A DNA stretch of 64,000 nucleotides from CBDFLD01 sp965249005 (lineage in GTDB: Bacteria; Acidobacteriota; UBA6911): NCBI GenBank assembly GCA_965249005.1, contig CBDFLD010000015.1, positions 62,001 to 126,000 on the forward strand. The letters run 5' to 3'. Shown here in pieces: positions 44,442-53,033 of the stretch (its first letter is position 1; the number at the start of each line of letters is the position of its first letter). A program made the translations under genes and the position numbers. The notes under the pieces were generated by a model. That model made no database searches, was not told the origin of the DNA, and was given only the letters and a program-made list of their open reading frames with translations.

Positions 44442-44781
44442 CGGCTCCTGTCCTGTTCTTTTCCTCGACGGATCTGAGAATGCATAGCCGGATCAACTCA
44501 CGAATGACAGGATTGCGCTGATCCGTATGGCGGAACAATCGGCTTGCGTGGGCTTTGGCCTTGCTGAGATCCTCGGGATCATCGGAATCGAACTCGTTTC
44601 TTGCTTCGTCGCTTTGGCTTCCTGCCACGTTGGCTTCGGTGATTCCCCACGTCTTGAAGATCTTCAAGTGCCTCTCATTGATGACCGTTCCGGCGCTGAG
44701 AAGGACCCGTCCACTCGACTCCATGACGTCGCCAACGAGCTTCATCCCCGGTTTCAAATGCTCTAGGTTCAGGACAGACAC
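44431..44781 (-). CDS. Small protein resembling the N-terminal segment of HD-GYP regulators
   Basis: 116 residues. LNLEHLKPGMKLVGDVMESSGRVLLSAGTVINERHLKIFKTWGI is the beta-rich module often found just before HD-GYP domains, here free-standing with an acidic and Arg-rich helical tail. GTG 44781 is chosen because upstream residues (frame open to 44892) look non-coding; no ribosome site is strong at either start. It overlaps the HDOD gene. A possible weak FliA-like site (TAAG-N16-GCCGAATC) lies upstream near 44926-44953. Confidence 0.6.
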   Translation of the reverse strand: MSVLNLEHLKPGMKLVGDVMESSGRVLLSAGTVINERHLKIFKTWGITEANVAGSQSDEARNEFDSDDPEDLSKAKAHASRLFRHTDQRNPVIRELIRLCILRSVEEKNRTGADAR

Positions 44782-44977
44782 GACGCACCCCAGCCGATCC
44801 AAACCAGGCATCCGTACCGCCGGGTCTCCTGCAGCAAGAAAGGGTTCACCCCTCCGATTGCGGTCATGGGAGTCACACATCGGTAAACGCACGCCGAATT
44901 CTGCATTAGGTTCTCACCTATGATTGATTCGGCCAATCCGGCCGCAAATCTTAGTGAAAATTCGACTAATCTGCGAA

Positions 44978-45958
44978 TCAGCTTCCCACGACGTGCGGTT
45001 CATGGACGAGTTCGGCGGCAAGCGACTGCCAGCAGTGGCGAAACCTTTTTACAGGAAACGCTCGCTTTACCTTCTCGAGTGCCGCCCTCCCCATCTCGAG
45101 GGCCTGATCCGGACGATCCAGGAGTTGAACAATCCTGGCCCGGAGCTGCGTTGAGGTCGAGGCGACGATTCCATCGACCCCATCCTCGATTGGACTCGTC
45201 GGGTGAGTGAGAGTTGCTATCGGCATACCTGAAGCCATTGCTTCCAGCATGGCCAGGTTGTATCCGTCTTCGTGAGGAAAGATCGAGCTGTGCAGGTAGA
45301 CTCGATAAGCCCTGTAGTAATCCTTGAGGGCATCCCAATCATTGGCCATCACCGCATCACCCAGGCCTGGATTCTTGCCCACCACCTTCGTAGGAAGACC
45401 GTGACAGGCATCTCTTCGAACCTCGTATCCCAGCAAACCCCCTCTTTCGACGAGATGATTGCACACCTGTAATACCCCGCGAACATTCCCGAGATGCCCG
45501 CCGTACCAGCTCGGATCGACCGCCGAAGAAATGACACATCCCGGCATCGCCCAGTCTCGTTGTTTCAGCTCCGAGATGTACACGACCTTGCAGCCGTGAT
45601 AGTCGAGCAGGCTGGACAAAGACGACACATATTGGTGGTGATCGACGCGCGCGCCGTCTTGTAGAACCCTGCCAGAAAGTGTCCCATGAACCAGGAAGAC
45701 TTTGGGAACCGGAACAACCCGTGAGTCGATCAAATCAGAAACGTTGTGTGCCAGCACCCAGTCCCACGACTGTTCCGCGACTGCCTGCGAAACGGTCGAG
45801 TAGAGTTTCACGTTGTCCGGTCTTGGACGAACGCGATCATCCCACCGGAGCACTCCACCACGAGGCATGCGAGGGGCCACGACGCCAATCGTCCAAGGCA
45901 AGGAGCTTGCTAACAGATGGAGGTAAGGTTGGTGGGAGTTGAATGTCAGAACGTGCAA
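44978..45958 (-). CDS. Glycosyltransferase (GT-B, family 4-like)
   Basis: 326 residues. The C-terminal half has the retaining GT4 pattern: YLHSSIFPHEDGYNLAMLEAMASGMPIATLTHPTSPIEDGVDG, with the EDGYNLAMLEAMA donor-binding glutamate segment. The N-terminal half is compact and lacks a recognised acceptor domain. Acceptor and donor are unknown; its place eight bases after csrA at the end of the flgM-flgN-K-L-fliW-csrA run suggests a role in flagellar glycosylation, which is inference. Confidence 0.83.
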   Translation of the reverse strand: MHVLTFNSHQPYLHLLASSLPWTIGVVAPRMPRGGVLRWDDRVRPRPDNVKLYSTVSQAVAEQSWDWVLAHNVSDLIDSRVVPVPKVFLVHGTLSGRVLQDGARVDHHQYVSSLSSLLDYHGCKVVYISELKQRDWAMPGCVISSAVDPSWYGGHLGNVRGVLQVCNHLVERGGLLGYEVRRDACHGLPTKVVGKNPGLGDAVMANDWDALKDYYRAYRVYLHSSIFPHEDGYNLAMLEAMASGMPIATLTHPTSPIEDGVDGIVASTSTQLRARIVQLLDRPDQALEMGRAALEKVKRAFPVKRFRHCWQSLAAELVHEPHVVGS

Positions 45959-45966
45959 CGGTGATG

Positions 45967-46191
45967 CTATCCCAGCAGTTTCTTCAACGCATCCGGTTCA
46001 GGGATTTGCGATCGTGCCGCGGCCAGATTCTCCCGCTTGATCGCTTCGAACACCTCTTGTCGATGAACCGAAATATGCAGGCGTGCTCGAATGCCGACTT
46101 TGACATTCCCGGTGCCCACATTCAAGATTGTGACCTCGATCTCGTTTCCGATCACGAGGCTTTCCCCCTTCTTTCGGGTGAATATCAGCAT
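45967..46191 (-). CDS. csrA: Carbon storage regulator CsrA
   Basis: 74 residues: MLIFTRKKGESLVIGNEIEV, then ILNVGTGNVKVGIRA and ISVHRQEVFEAIKREN, a textbook CsrA with both RNA-contacting edges (LIFTRK and VHRQEV). It binds AnGGA loops in mRNA leaders and blocks ribosome access. In species with fliW next to csrA the main target is flagellin mRNA and FliW antagonises it; both flagellin leaders here carry matching hairpins. The ATG at 46191 gives the canonical N-terminus; the frame open to 46329 is not coding. Confidence 0.96.
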   Translation of the reverse strand: MLIFTRKKGESLVIGNEIEVTILNVGTGNVKVGIRARLHISVHRQEVFEAIKRENLAAARSQIPEPDALKKLLG

Positions 46192-46219
46192 TGCAGTATC
46201 TTGCCTGTGGGCCCACCGC

Positions 46220-46759
46220 CTAGGGAGATTCTGACTCCTCGGCCTTGTTCCCGGACTTCTTCGAAGCCGCGCCGGGTTTCGAACCCTTGATCTTGTACAG
46301 AGGATGCCGAACGGAATACTCGCTATCACGCAGGATTACCTGCTTCCCACAATGATCTTGGTTGTTGACCAACACGGGGGCCCTGAGGTTCACGGTTGCT
46401 TGCTCCGGCTGCTCGGGAATCGTCGCCACGACATATACCGACACGTTTTCGGTACTCTGAACTCGAATGTCACGCATGTCAGACTCAGAAATATGAAAGT
46501 TGTAACCAGAATCAATCAAAAACGGGCTGATCAGCAACAGGCTTACTGGAGGCTCCCCCAGAGCTTGAAGATAACAGAACGGATCCAGGGACTCGACTTC
46601 CACTATCGCAAAACTTCGCAACTGGGGAAAGCCAGGCACCCCCTCCTTGAACGAAATGATCTTTTCGTCCGGCACTTCCAACTCGCCGAAGTTCACCGTG
46701 TCTATCACCCTACCTTGGGCTTGTTTCATGGCTGACTTACGCTCGGACGGGGTCTTCAA
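46220..46759 (-). CDS. fliW: Flagellar assembly factor FliW
   Basis: 179 residues (or 169). FGELEVPDEKIISFKEGVPGFPQLRSFAIVE near the start and NLRAPVLVNNQDHCGKQVIL are FliW hallmarks. FliW binds CsrA or flagellin in a partner-switch: when flagellin is exported, free FliW sequesters CsrA and flagellin translation resumes. Two starts are possible: TTG 46759 with GAGGCGAG just before it, and ATG 46729 without a clear ribosome site but a more family-like N-terminus. The C-terminal 25 residues are a charged tail. Confidence 0.93.
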   Translation of the reverse strand: MKTPSERKSAMKQAQGRVIDTVNFGELEVPDEKIISFKEGVPGFPQLRSFAIVEVESLDPFCYLQALGEPPVSLLLISPFLIDSGYNFHISESDMRDIRVQSTENVSVYVVATIPEQPEQATVNLRAPVLVNNQDHCGKQVILRDSEYSVRHPLYKIKGSKPGAASKKSGNKAEESESP

Positions 46760-46792
46760 CTCGCCTCGACTTCCCTCGAAAATGTCCGACCC

Positions 46793-47671
46793 TCAGCCGA
46801 GGAAGTCGAAGAGACTTCTTTGGCCGACGAATGAATGAGAGCCATACGCGGCATCCACAGCCGCACTGAGCGCCCTCAATTGTGAAATGGACTTCGGCAA
46901 ATCGGCATCCGCGATACCGCTCATTCTCCCCCGAATTCCGAGTTCCCGGGCGTCGTATTCCGCGTCGAGGTTCTGCAGCGTGCTCAGATCGATTCCAACC
47001 TGCGCACGCGTCTGGCCGACACCGGCCAGCACAGACGAAAACTGGTCCAGGGCCGTGCCGATTCCCGCACGATCCCCCGCATCGAGAGCTGTCACCAAAG
47101 TCTCGATGAGATCAAATATCGGAGTAAAAACGTCGGACCCAATTACATTCCCGCGAACCGTAAGACCGTCGGAAACCTGAACTTGGTTGACCAAGCCGTC
47201 CCCCTGATAGGTGACCGTGTCGCCGGCAAGTGTAAAAGAAGCCGTCGTCACCTGCGATCCGGAAAAGATGTACCGATCTCTTACTTTCGTATTCGCGAAA
47301 TCCAAAAGCTGATCGCGAATAGTCCGGATCTCCCTCGCCGTCGCATCCAAAACTTCCTGCTCATGAAAATTCGAAACTACTTGGCTTGCACGCGAAAAAA
47401 TAGCCGTGACGCTATTCTGAACCGAGTTGAGCGTGGAGTCCGCAATCGCAACAAAAAAAGTGGCGACATCCGAATTCTTCCTGAACTGATCGATCTCCGC
47501 CAGATCGTCGCGAAGCTTGACCAGTTCTGCGCTGCCCGCAGGTGCGTCCTGGAGGTTGTTCACCTTCTTGCCAGACGCAATTTCGAGGTTTCGCCGCTGA
47601 AGCCTTTCGTTCAGAGATGCGACATGGTCCAAAAATTCTCTATTCGTTTGCAAAGGGGTCACGCGCATCAA
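46793..47671 (-). CDS. flgL: Flagellar hook-filament junction protein FlgL
   Basis: 292 residues. The N-terminus MMRVTPLQTNREFLDHVASL with LNERLQRRNLEIASGKKVNNLQDAP and the C-terminus with YDARELGIRGRMSGIADADL are the flagellin-like D0/D1 domains of FlgL (HAP3). It sits between FlgK and the filament. Its start overlaps the flgK stop by four bases. Confidence 0.94.
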   Translation of the reverse strand: MMRVTPLQTNREFLDHVASLNERLQRRNLEIASGKKVNNLQDAPAGSAELVKLRDDLAEIDQFRKNSDVATFFVAIADSTLNSVQNSVTAIFSRASQVVSNFHEQEVLDATAREIRTIRDQLLDFANTKVRDRYIFSGSQVTTASFTLAGDTVTYQGDGLVNQVQVSDGLTVRGNVIGSDVFTPIFDLIETLVTALDAGDRAGIGTALDQFSSVLAGVGQTRAQVGIDLSTLQNLDAEYDARELGIRGRMSGIADADLPKSISQLRALSAAVDAAYGSHSFVGQRSLFDFLG

Positions 47672-49074
47672 GGGCCACCCAACAGTCGAACCAGTTCTTC
47701 CGTTAGTTCATCGATCGTCCGGGCAAATCTCGCACTCGCTTCGTATGCTTTCTGAAACCGAATGATGTTGACCGCTTCTTCGTCCAGATTTACTGCAGAA
47801 ATCGAGTCACGCCGGTTCCGTAGCTGTGTCAACACTTGTTGCTCGATTGAGAACTCGTTTTCCGAGGTCTGCAAGTCTGAGCCGACATCGAAAACAAGAT
47901 CTGCGTAGAACTCATGGACATCGGCCGTTGTCGAGGAAAAGAGCTTCTGCTCTGCTATTGCAGCCAATAGAGCCGCATTGGTATTGTCGCCGGGTCCTGC
48001 TCCAGGTCCGGCCGCCGCAATCGCATTCGGATCTGTTATCGCCACCGTCATGCTTCGGGCCGCCCCTGTGTTCGACCCCGGAATGATCGGAACAAAGGGA
48101 ACGAAAAAGTCCCCGCCCGCAGTTCCCGACAAATCCACCCCCAGAGCATGCTGTGCGTTCACCTCCGCCGTGATGGTGGCCGCCAAGTCATCCAACGCCC
48201 CGAGGTAACCCGCGATCTTGTTGTCTCGGAGATCGAGCAGTCCCGCCAATTTGCCTGAGTCGATCGTCCCCGTTATATCAATGTTGGAGGCCGAAATGCC
48301 AAGGAAATTGCCTCCGGCGGCCTGGTTCACTTGGAGTGGTTGGCTCTCGTCGCCAACCACCAGAGTCGGCCCTTTGCCGGTAATAATCGTAACGGATCCC
48401 GACTCCGTTTCAAAAAAGGAGATCCCAATCAGTTCGGCAAGCCTCTCGATCTGGATTTGCCGTTGGTCCTCCATCACGGACGCGTCCGCAGCCGCCGAGG
48501 CCTTCGCATGGGCGACCTCCACGTTCAAACGCGCAATCGAATCGGTCAGAGAGTTTACTTCGTCGACCGTGGTGGAAACGGCCTCATCTTGAAACGCTTG
48601 TACTGATTGAAGTTGCTCGTACACGTGCCCGATTTCCCGGGTGAGGCGATTGGACTCCGCCAGCACCTGTTGCCTAAGGGCCGAGTCCTCAGGGGAAACC
48701 GACAGCGAACTGAAGCTATTGAAAAAGCTCGATAGAGCCAAACCCAGCCCGCGATTCTCGTTTTCGTTCAGGAAAGTCTCGACCTGCCGCAAACCTTCGG
48801 CGATGGATTCGAATTTCCCCTTGGCATGCAGTTCCTGAACGACGCGCTGATTGCCGAATCGATCCCGGAAGGACTCGATCGACACCCCTGCGGGTCCCGT
48901 ACCCTGGGGAATAAACCCGAAGCTCGGTTCGTTCCCGGGCACCAGGTTCGCCCTCTGTCGACTGTATCCAGGCGTGGCCGCGTTGGAGATATTTCTTTGC
49001 GTAACCTCCAAACCGGTCTGTTGCGCCTGCAGGCTCCGGAACGCGATTCCCAGGCTATCAAACAAGGACGGCAT
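47668..49074 (-). CDS. flgK: Flagellar hook-associated protein FlgK
   Basis: 468 residues. LFDSLGIAFRSLQAQQTGLEVTQRNISNAATPGYSRQRANL at the N-terminus and AVNLDEEAVNIIRFQKAYEASARFARTIDELTEELVRLLG at the C-terminus are the rod/hook-type helices of FlgK (HAP1). It caps the hook and joins it to FlgL. The central domain is somewhat short. A 130-base gap separates it from flgN and shows no clear promoter. Confidence 0.95.
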   Translation of the reverse strand: MPSLFDSLGIAFRSLQAQQTGLEVTQRNISNAATPGYSRQRANLVPGNEPSFGFIPQGTGPAGVSIESFRDRFGNQRVVQELHAKGKFESIAEGLRQVETFLNENENRGLGLALSSFFNSFSSLSVSPEDSALRQQVLAESNRLTREIGHVYEQLQSVQAFQDEAVSTTVDEVNSLTDSIARLNVEVAHAKASAAADASVMEDQRQIQIERLAELIGISFFETESGSVTIITGKGPTLVVGDESQPLQVNQAAGGNFLGISASNIDITGTIDSGKLAGLLDLRDNKIAGYLGALDDLAATITAEVNAQHALGVDLSGTAGGDFFVPFVPIIPGSNTGAARSMTVAITDPNAIAAAGPGAGPGDNTNAALLAAIAEQKLFSSTTADVHEFYADLVFDVGSDLQTSENEFSIEQQVLTQLRNRRDSISAVNLDEEAVNIIRFQKAYEASARFARTIDELTEELVRLLGGP

Positions 49075-49204
49075 CTTCAGTCAATCTTTCTGTTTCTGAG
49101 GACCTTCGATTGTTCCCCGACGGCCTCGCTGTGTCCATCGGCCCCGATCACCTTTCCCTGCTCACCCAATCTGCTCGTGCGGGGGTGCTGGCGCGCCCCC
49201 CAGG

Positions 49205-49696
49205 TCAGGCGTGACGGGACAGAGTTGTTTGGACCAACTTATGCGGCCTGAGGAGGCCTGTTCCCTGATAGGAACTCGTCGCGTTGGATATGAAATCCAG
49301 CCAACCTCTCGAGTAGTCCAGGGAGCTTTCGATCAGCTTCTGGTTGCGCTGATTGGCTGTCTGAAGCCGCCGCACCAACCCGAGAAACACCTTTGACTGC
49401 GACCGGATCTCAAGCGCCAGTGGGGGCTCCAGAGCTCGAGCAAGCCTCGACAGCGAGAATTCCTTCCGGGAAATCCCGATCCGCTCGCAGAGATCAAGGC
49501 TAATTCGGGCGAATTCCTCCTCCAGCAGTCGAAGCTTGATGCTGTAGGTGTCCTCCGCCTTGTTGCTCTCGAGCACAGCGTCGAGCGATCCGTTCATCAG
49601 GAGACGCGTCTTACTTCGAGAATGCTCGATCAATTCCCGATACAGATCGATTTCCTTGCGGACAATCTCGATGAGGTCTCGAACGGTCTCGTTCAT
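49205..49696 (-). CDS. flgN: FlgN-type flagellar export chaperone
   Basis: 163 residues, fully helical, starting MNETVRDLIEIVRKEIDLYRELIE with LMNGSLDAVLESNKAEDTYSIKLRLLEEE, the FlgN pattern. It binds the C-termini of FlgK and FlgL, encoded next, and delivers them to the export gate. It begins three bases after a small orf and belongs to the flgM-flgN-flgK-flgL run. Confidence 0.85.
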   Translation of the reverse strand: MNETVRDLIEIVRKEIDLYRELIEHSRSKTRLLMNGSLDAVLESNKAEDTYSIKLRLLEEEFARISLDLCERIGISRKEFSLSRLARALEPPLALEIRSQSKVFLGLVRRLQTANQRNQKLIESSLDYSRGWLDFISNATSSYQGTGLLRPHKLVQTTLSRHA

Positions 49697-49699
49697 TCG

Positions 49700-49897
49700 T
49701 CAGACTCTGACGTCGATCCTATGGGGAGGCAACGATACATCCTCGTCGGTGGACGGCGCATCCTGATCTTCATCCTGGTGCGCATTCTTCCTGTTCCGCT
49801 GTCGGCGGGCTTGGCCGTCTCTGTGCTGATCTTCGCGCAAAATACCTTCTAGGATCGGAGGGGCCGTTGGATTCAATCGTCCTAAAAGATCAGACAT
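49700..49897 (-). CDS. Small hypothetical protein between flgM and flgN
   Basis: A 65-residue frame fills the space between flgM and flgN almost exactly (22 and 3 bases away). It starts MSDLLGRLNPTAPPILEGIL and then becomes a run of Arg, Gln, Asp and Glu that looks disordered. ATG 49897 follows GCAGGCGATC. I know no family for it; the tight fit is the main evidence that it is translated. Confidence 0.45.
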   Translation of the reverse strand: MSDLLGRLNPTAPPILEGILREDQHRDGQARRQRNRKNAHQDEDQDAPSTDEDVSLPPHRIDVRV

Positions 49898-49919
49898 GAT
49901 CGCCTGCAATCAATTGGAG

Positions 49920-50231
49920 CTAGGATATTTCGTCGAGCAGGTCTCCGGTGATGATTTTCTCAGCCACGTGTTCCGCTTTCACGTTGTACGTGCCATTTTC
50001 AATGGCCTGGCGAGCCGCTTCGACTTTTGCATACCGGCTATCTGGCACCGCCTGGATGAGTTCATTCAGCTTCTGAACTTCCCGGCCCTGTACAGATAAC
50101 TCGACGCGATCTGTTTGGCTTTCGCCGCTCGTTTCGTGGGGTTGATGGGGGTTTGGACGGCCCTTTTGCGTGTCCGGTTTTTGAACTTCGCTGTTCGGGC
50201 CTAAAATCGAGTGATTGCCGTTAATCTCCAT
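49920..50231 (-). CDS. flgM: Anti-sigma-28 factor FlgM
   Basis: 103 residues. The C-terminal half has the FlgM sigma-binding helices: RVELSVQGREVQKLNELIQAV and KVEAARQAIENGTYNVKAEHVAEKIITGDLLDE. The N-terminal half is disordered, as usual. FlgM holds FliA inactive until the hook is complete, when it is secreted. Preceded by its own FliA-type promoter, giving the usual feedback. Confidence 0.93.
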   Translation of the reverse strand: MEINGNHSILGPNSEVQKPDTQKGRPNPHQPHETSGESQTDRVELSVQGREVQKLNELIQAVPDSRYAKVEAARQAIENGTYNVKAEHVAEKIITGDLLDEIS

Positions 50232-50268
50232 ATGATGTCCTCAGGGGATGCTCTCTTGATCAATCCTC

Positions 50269-50296
50269 TTATCGTCCCCCTAAGGATAACACTTTA
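50269..50296 (-). promoter_or_regulatory. Predicted sigma-28 (FliA) promoter of flgM
   Basis: On the minus strand TAAA (50296-50293), 16 bases, GACGATAA (50276-50269). One mismatch in the -10 element. It would start transcripts about 30 bases before the flgM ATG at 50231. Confidence 0.62.
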
Positions 50297-50365
50297 AAGA
50301 TTCCCACCTCAATCCCGAGAAACAGAACCCAGATTCAATTCGTCAACCGTTTCCTCCAATTGCAG

Positions 50366-51196
50366 TCATTCAGAAGAAGCCGGTGCGGGATCGATTTTGT
50401 TCCCCTGGCGGCTGATTTCAAAATGCAAATGTGGTCCCGTGGAACGACCCGTGCTACCAACCAATCCGAGCAACTGATCGTTTTTGAGGACTTCGCCCTC
50501 GCGCACGAGAGCACTATCCAAATGGGCGTAGCGGGTCTGAAAGCCTCCTGGGTGCTTCAGGACGACCGTGTTCCCGTACGAGGAGTCATAGCCCGCAAAT
50601 ACGACCGTCCCCGCAGAGGCGGCCCGAACCTTCGTCCCCTTCGGGGCGGCAAGGTCGACACCCTGGTGAAACCGTCTATGAGCCGTGATCGGGTCCTTTC
50701 TCCAACCGAAGTTCGAGCTAATAGGGCCCGCCACCGGCAACTGGAAATCTGGAATTGGCTCGGGCGTCGCCTTTCCCGGCAGATGACTGCCCTGCGAATC
50801 TTGTTCACCCAGTGGACCTGGCGCACTCGGTTCACCCGGTTCACCCGGCTCACTCGTTGGATCCTGGTCGAGGCGATCCAACAGCATGTCCGCGATACCG
50901 AGCCCGCCATGTCGGGAGAGAATCCTGGAAAGCTCCTGATCAAACAACTCCGTGTAAATTCCCTTGCCTGGCCCGCCATCAAAAAGGCTATTTTCTTCGA
51001 TGCTTTCACGCATAACCTTCAGAAGATGGTTGATGAAGAGCGATTCGAATTCCACAGCGGCATTGCGGAGCTCTTCCGTACGCTCCGCCCCACTCTTTTG
51101 GCCTGCGCGGGTCAATCTATCGGAAACTCCCTGCCCCGAGCGTGATAGCAGGTCTCGGGCCTGAAGACTCATGTAAGTCCCGAACGTGTCGTCCAT
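50366..51196 (-). CDS. flgJ: FlgJ-like rod protein with a C-terminal M23 (LytM) peptidase domain
   Basis: 276 residues. Residues about 40-110 are the rod-binding domain (AAVEFESLFINHLLKVMRES, FDGGPGKGIYTELFDQELSR), the N-terminal half of FlgJ. A collagen-like Gly/Glu/Pro linker (SEPGEPGEPSAPGP) leads to an M23 metallopeptidase domain from about 150: HQGVDLAAPKGTKVRAASAG with the first zinc ligands and GPHLHFEISRQG with the last. In enterics the second domain is a glucosaminidase; here an endopeptidase would cut cross-links so the rod can cross the wall. It lies straight after flgI. Confidence 0.9.
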   Translation of the reverse strand: MDDTFGTYMSLQARDLLSRSGQGVSDRLTRAGQKSGAERTEELRNAAVEFESLFINHLLKVMRESIEENSLFDGGPGKGIYTELFDQELSRILSRHGGLGIADMLLDRLDQDPTSEPGEPGEPSAPGPLGEQDSQGSHLPGKATPEPIPDFQLPVAGPISSNFGWRKDPITAHRRFHQGVDLAAPKGTKVRAASAGTVVFAGYDSSYGNTVVLKHPGGFQTRYAHLDSALVREGEVLKNDQLLGLVGSTGRSTGPHLHFEISRQGNKIDPAPASSE

Positions 51197-52300
51197 CTAG
51201 ATGACTTCCAGATCTGCCTGCAAGGCTCCGTGCTTCTTCAGGGCAATGAGAATGGCAATGATGTCCCTGGGACCTGCTCCGATCGAGTTCAACGCCTGAA
51301 CCACTTCCTCGACGCTGGCACCCTCTTTCAGAGTGACCGTGCTTGGAGCCTCTTCCTGCACCGAGATTGTGGTTTCGGGGACCACGGTCGTTTCACCCTC
51401 CGAAAACGGCGCTGGCTGGGATACAGCGAAGGCCGTTCCCACCTGCAAGGAAAGGCTCCCTTGGATTATGGAGATTTTTCCGATACGCACGTCTTTGCCG
51501 AGAATGATGGTTCCAGTCTTTTCATTTACGACCACCTTAGCGCGAATATCCACCTCGGCTCTGGCATTCTCGACCAACGCCATGAACTCAACGGTTCGGC
51601 CCAGGTAGTTCGAAGGTACTTCAATAGAAATGGTTCGGCCGTCGACGGCCTGAGCCACCGTGCTGCCCACGGTTTCATTGATGGCATGCATGGAGCGAGT
51701 TGCAGTTGTAAAGTCGCTGTTGTACAAAACCAGGGTCAGCTGACGCTTCCCGGCAATTTCAAAGGGCACCGTCTGCTCGACCAAGCCCCCGTTCGGAATT
51801 CGACCCACGGTAGGATGGTTGAGCTGAACCGTACTTTGCCCCGAGGAGGCGCTGAAGCCGCCCAAAACGACTTGCCCCTGGGCCGAGACGTAGACCTGGT
51901 TGTTCGGCGCCTTCATGGGAGTCATCAGCAGAATACCTCCCTGAAGGTTCTGGGCGTCTCCGATGGAGCTGACGGTGACATCGATACGGCTGCCGAAACG
52001 AGCAAAGGGAGGGAGAGCTGCCGTCACCATGACCGCGGCCGTATTCTTCACCCGAATCTGTGTTGCCGAAACCGTTATTCCACTTCGCTCAAGAAGGTTC
52101 GCCAAAGTTTGAGTCGTAAAGAACGTCTGACTGCGATCGCCGCTACCGTTGAGACCCACCACGAGCCCATAGCCCAGCAGTTGGTTGTCGCGAACCCCCT
52201 CGAAGGCCGCAACGTCTTTGATCCGGCTCTCTCCAAACCCAGAGAGCGGCAAGGCACACAACATTCCCATCAGAATTTTTGAAACGGTCCGAAAATGCAC
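51197..52300 (-). CDS. flgI: Flagellar P-ring protein FlgI
   Basis: 367 residues with a signal peptide (ILMGMLCALPLSGFGESRIKD). DNQLLGYGLVVGLNGSGD near the mature start, VMVTAALPPFARFGSRIDVTVS and GGILLMTPMKAPNNQVYVSAQG are FlgI signatures, and the usual ILGKDVRIGKISI and EGASVEEVVQALNSIGAGPRDIIAILIALKKHGAL end it. FlgI forms the bushing in peptidoglycan. GTG 52300 is chosen: it follows AGGGATTTCT, avoids overlap with flgH and gives a proper signal peptide; the frame is open to 52357. Confidence 0.95.
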   Translation of the reverse strand: MHFRTVSKILMGMLCALPLSGFGESRIKDVAAFEGVRDNQLLGYGLVVGLNGSGDRSQTFFTTQTLANLLERSGITVSATQIRVKNTAAVMVTAALPPFARFGSRIDVTVSSIGDAQNLQGGILLMTPMKAPNNQVYVSAQGQVVLGGFSASSGQSTVQLNHPTVGRIPNGGLVEQTVPFEIAGKRQLTLVLYNSDFTTATRSMHAINETVGSTVAQAVDGRTISIEVPSNYLGRTVEFMALVENARAEVDIRAKVVVNEKTGTIILGKDVRIGKISIIQGSLSLQVGTAFAVSQPAPFSEGETTVVPETTISVQEEAPSTVTLKEGASVEEVVQALNSIGAGPRDIIAILIALKKHGALQADLEVI

Positions 52301-52317
52301 AGAAATCCCTGTTCTTT

Positions 52318-53025
52318 CTAAAATGGCAAGATACCGCTCAAAATCTTGTACAGCCATCCCGGCTGCAGCGGCTGGCTCACGATTCCCTTGCCCTCCAGAC
52401 TCACTTGCATCTGAGCTACGGAAGCAGAAGCGATGATATTCGAAGGGGTAACATCCTGAGGGCGGATCACACCGGTAATTCGAACAATCTGATCTTCATC
52501 ATTGATGCGGACGGAGCGGACGCCCTCGATCACCAGATAGCCGTTCGGAAGAACTTCGATGACCCTTGCGGTCAAGGTCGTGGTAAGGATGTTGCTGCGC
52601 GTCGTGGAACCCTCGCCCTCAAAGCCCGACTCAGACGTTCCGTTCACCAGGTTCCCAAGCTCGGATACCTTGCTCTCGATCCCGAACAGATTACTGAATC
52701 CAGCTTCCACTGAAGACGAGCGGGTGTTCGACGCGTTCGCGCTCGCACTCGCCTCGGTTCTCTCGAAGACTTGAATCGTGACGATGTCGTTGAGATCCCT
52801 CGCCTTGAAATCGCGATAGACGTTCGATTGCGGACCCCGGGCCACCCATAGTGAACCCTCCGAGGCTGATGGCGGTGTATCACGTCTTGCATCGGCCACA
52901 AACTCCTCCAGGTTTCGAGCCGGATTCGTTTGGACGCCTTTGCGCTGGCATGCCCCGCAAAGGGTTGCAGCAAACACCAGGACGAGGCCGCAAAGCGTGC
53001 GACAACGAGGATGGGAAAGCTTCAT
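52318..53025 (-). CDS. flgH: Flagellar L-ring lipoprotein FlgH
   Basis: 235 residues. A lipoprotein signal (LVLVFAATLCGAC, acylated cysteine after CGA, a slightly unusual lipobox) is followed by the FlgH body: DFKARDLNDIVTIQVFERTEASASA, the LTARVIEVLPNGYLVIEGVRSV core and RITGVIRPQDVTPSNIIASASVAQMQVS. It forms the outer-membrane ring, showing that the host has an outer membrane. ATG 53025 follows AAGGATGATT; ATG 53031 is an alternative. Confidence 0.95.
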   Translation of the reverse strand: MKLSHPRCRTLCGLVLVFAATLCGACQRKGVQTNPARNLEEFVADARRDTPPSASEGSLWVARGPQSNVYRDFKARDLNDIVTIQVFERTEASASANASNTRSSSVEAGFSNLFGIESKVSELGNLVNGTSESGFEGEGSTTRSNILTTTLTARVIEVLPNGYLVIEGVRSVRINDEDQIVRITGVIRPQDVTPSNIIASASVAQMQVSLEGKGIVSQPLQPGWLYKILSGILPF

Positions 53026-53033
53026 AATCATCC

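Noticed and set aside
44926..44953. FliA-like site (TAAG-N16-GCCGAATC) before the HDOD/kinase cluster
   Set aside because: Only a partial match in both elements; kept as a note and not called as a promoter.
51230..52282. 350-residue plus-strand open frame
   Set aside because: Antisense to flgI, with His/Arg-rich composition typical of a shadow frame and no ribosome site.
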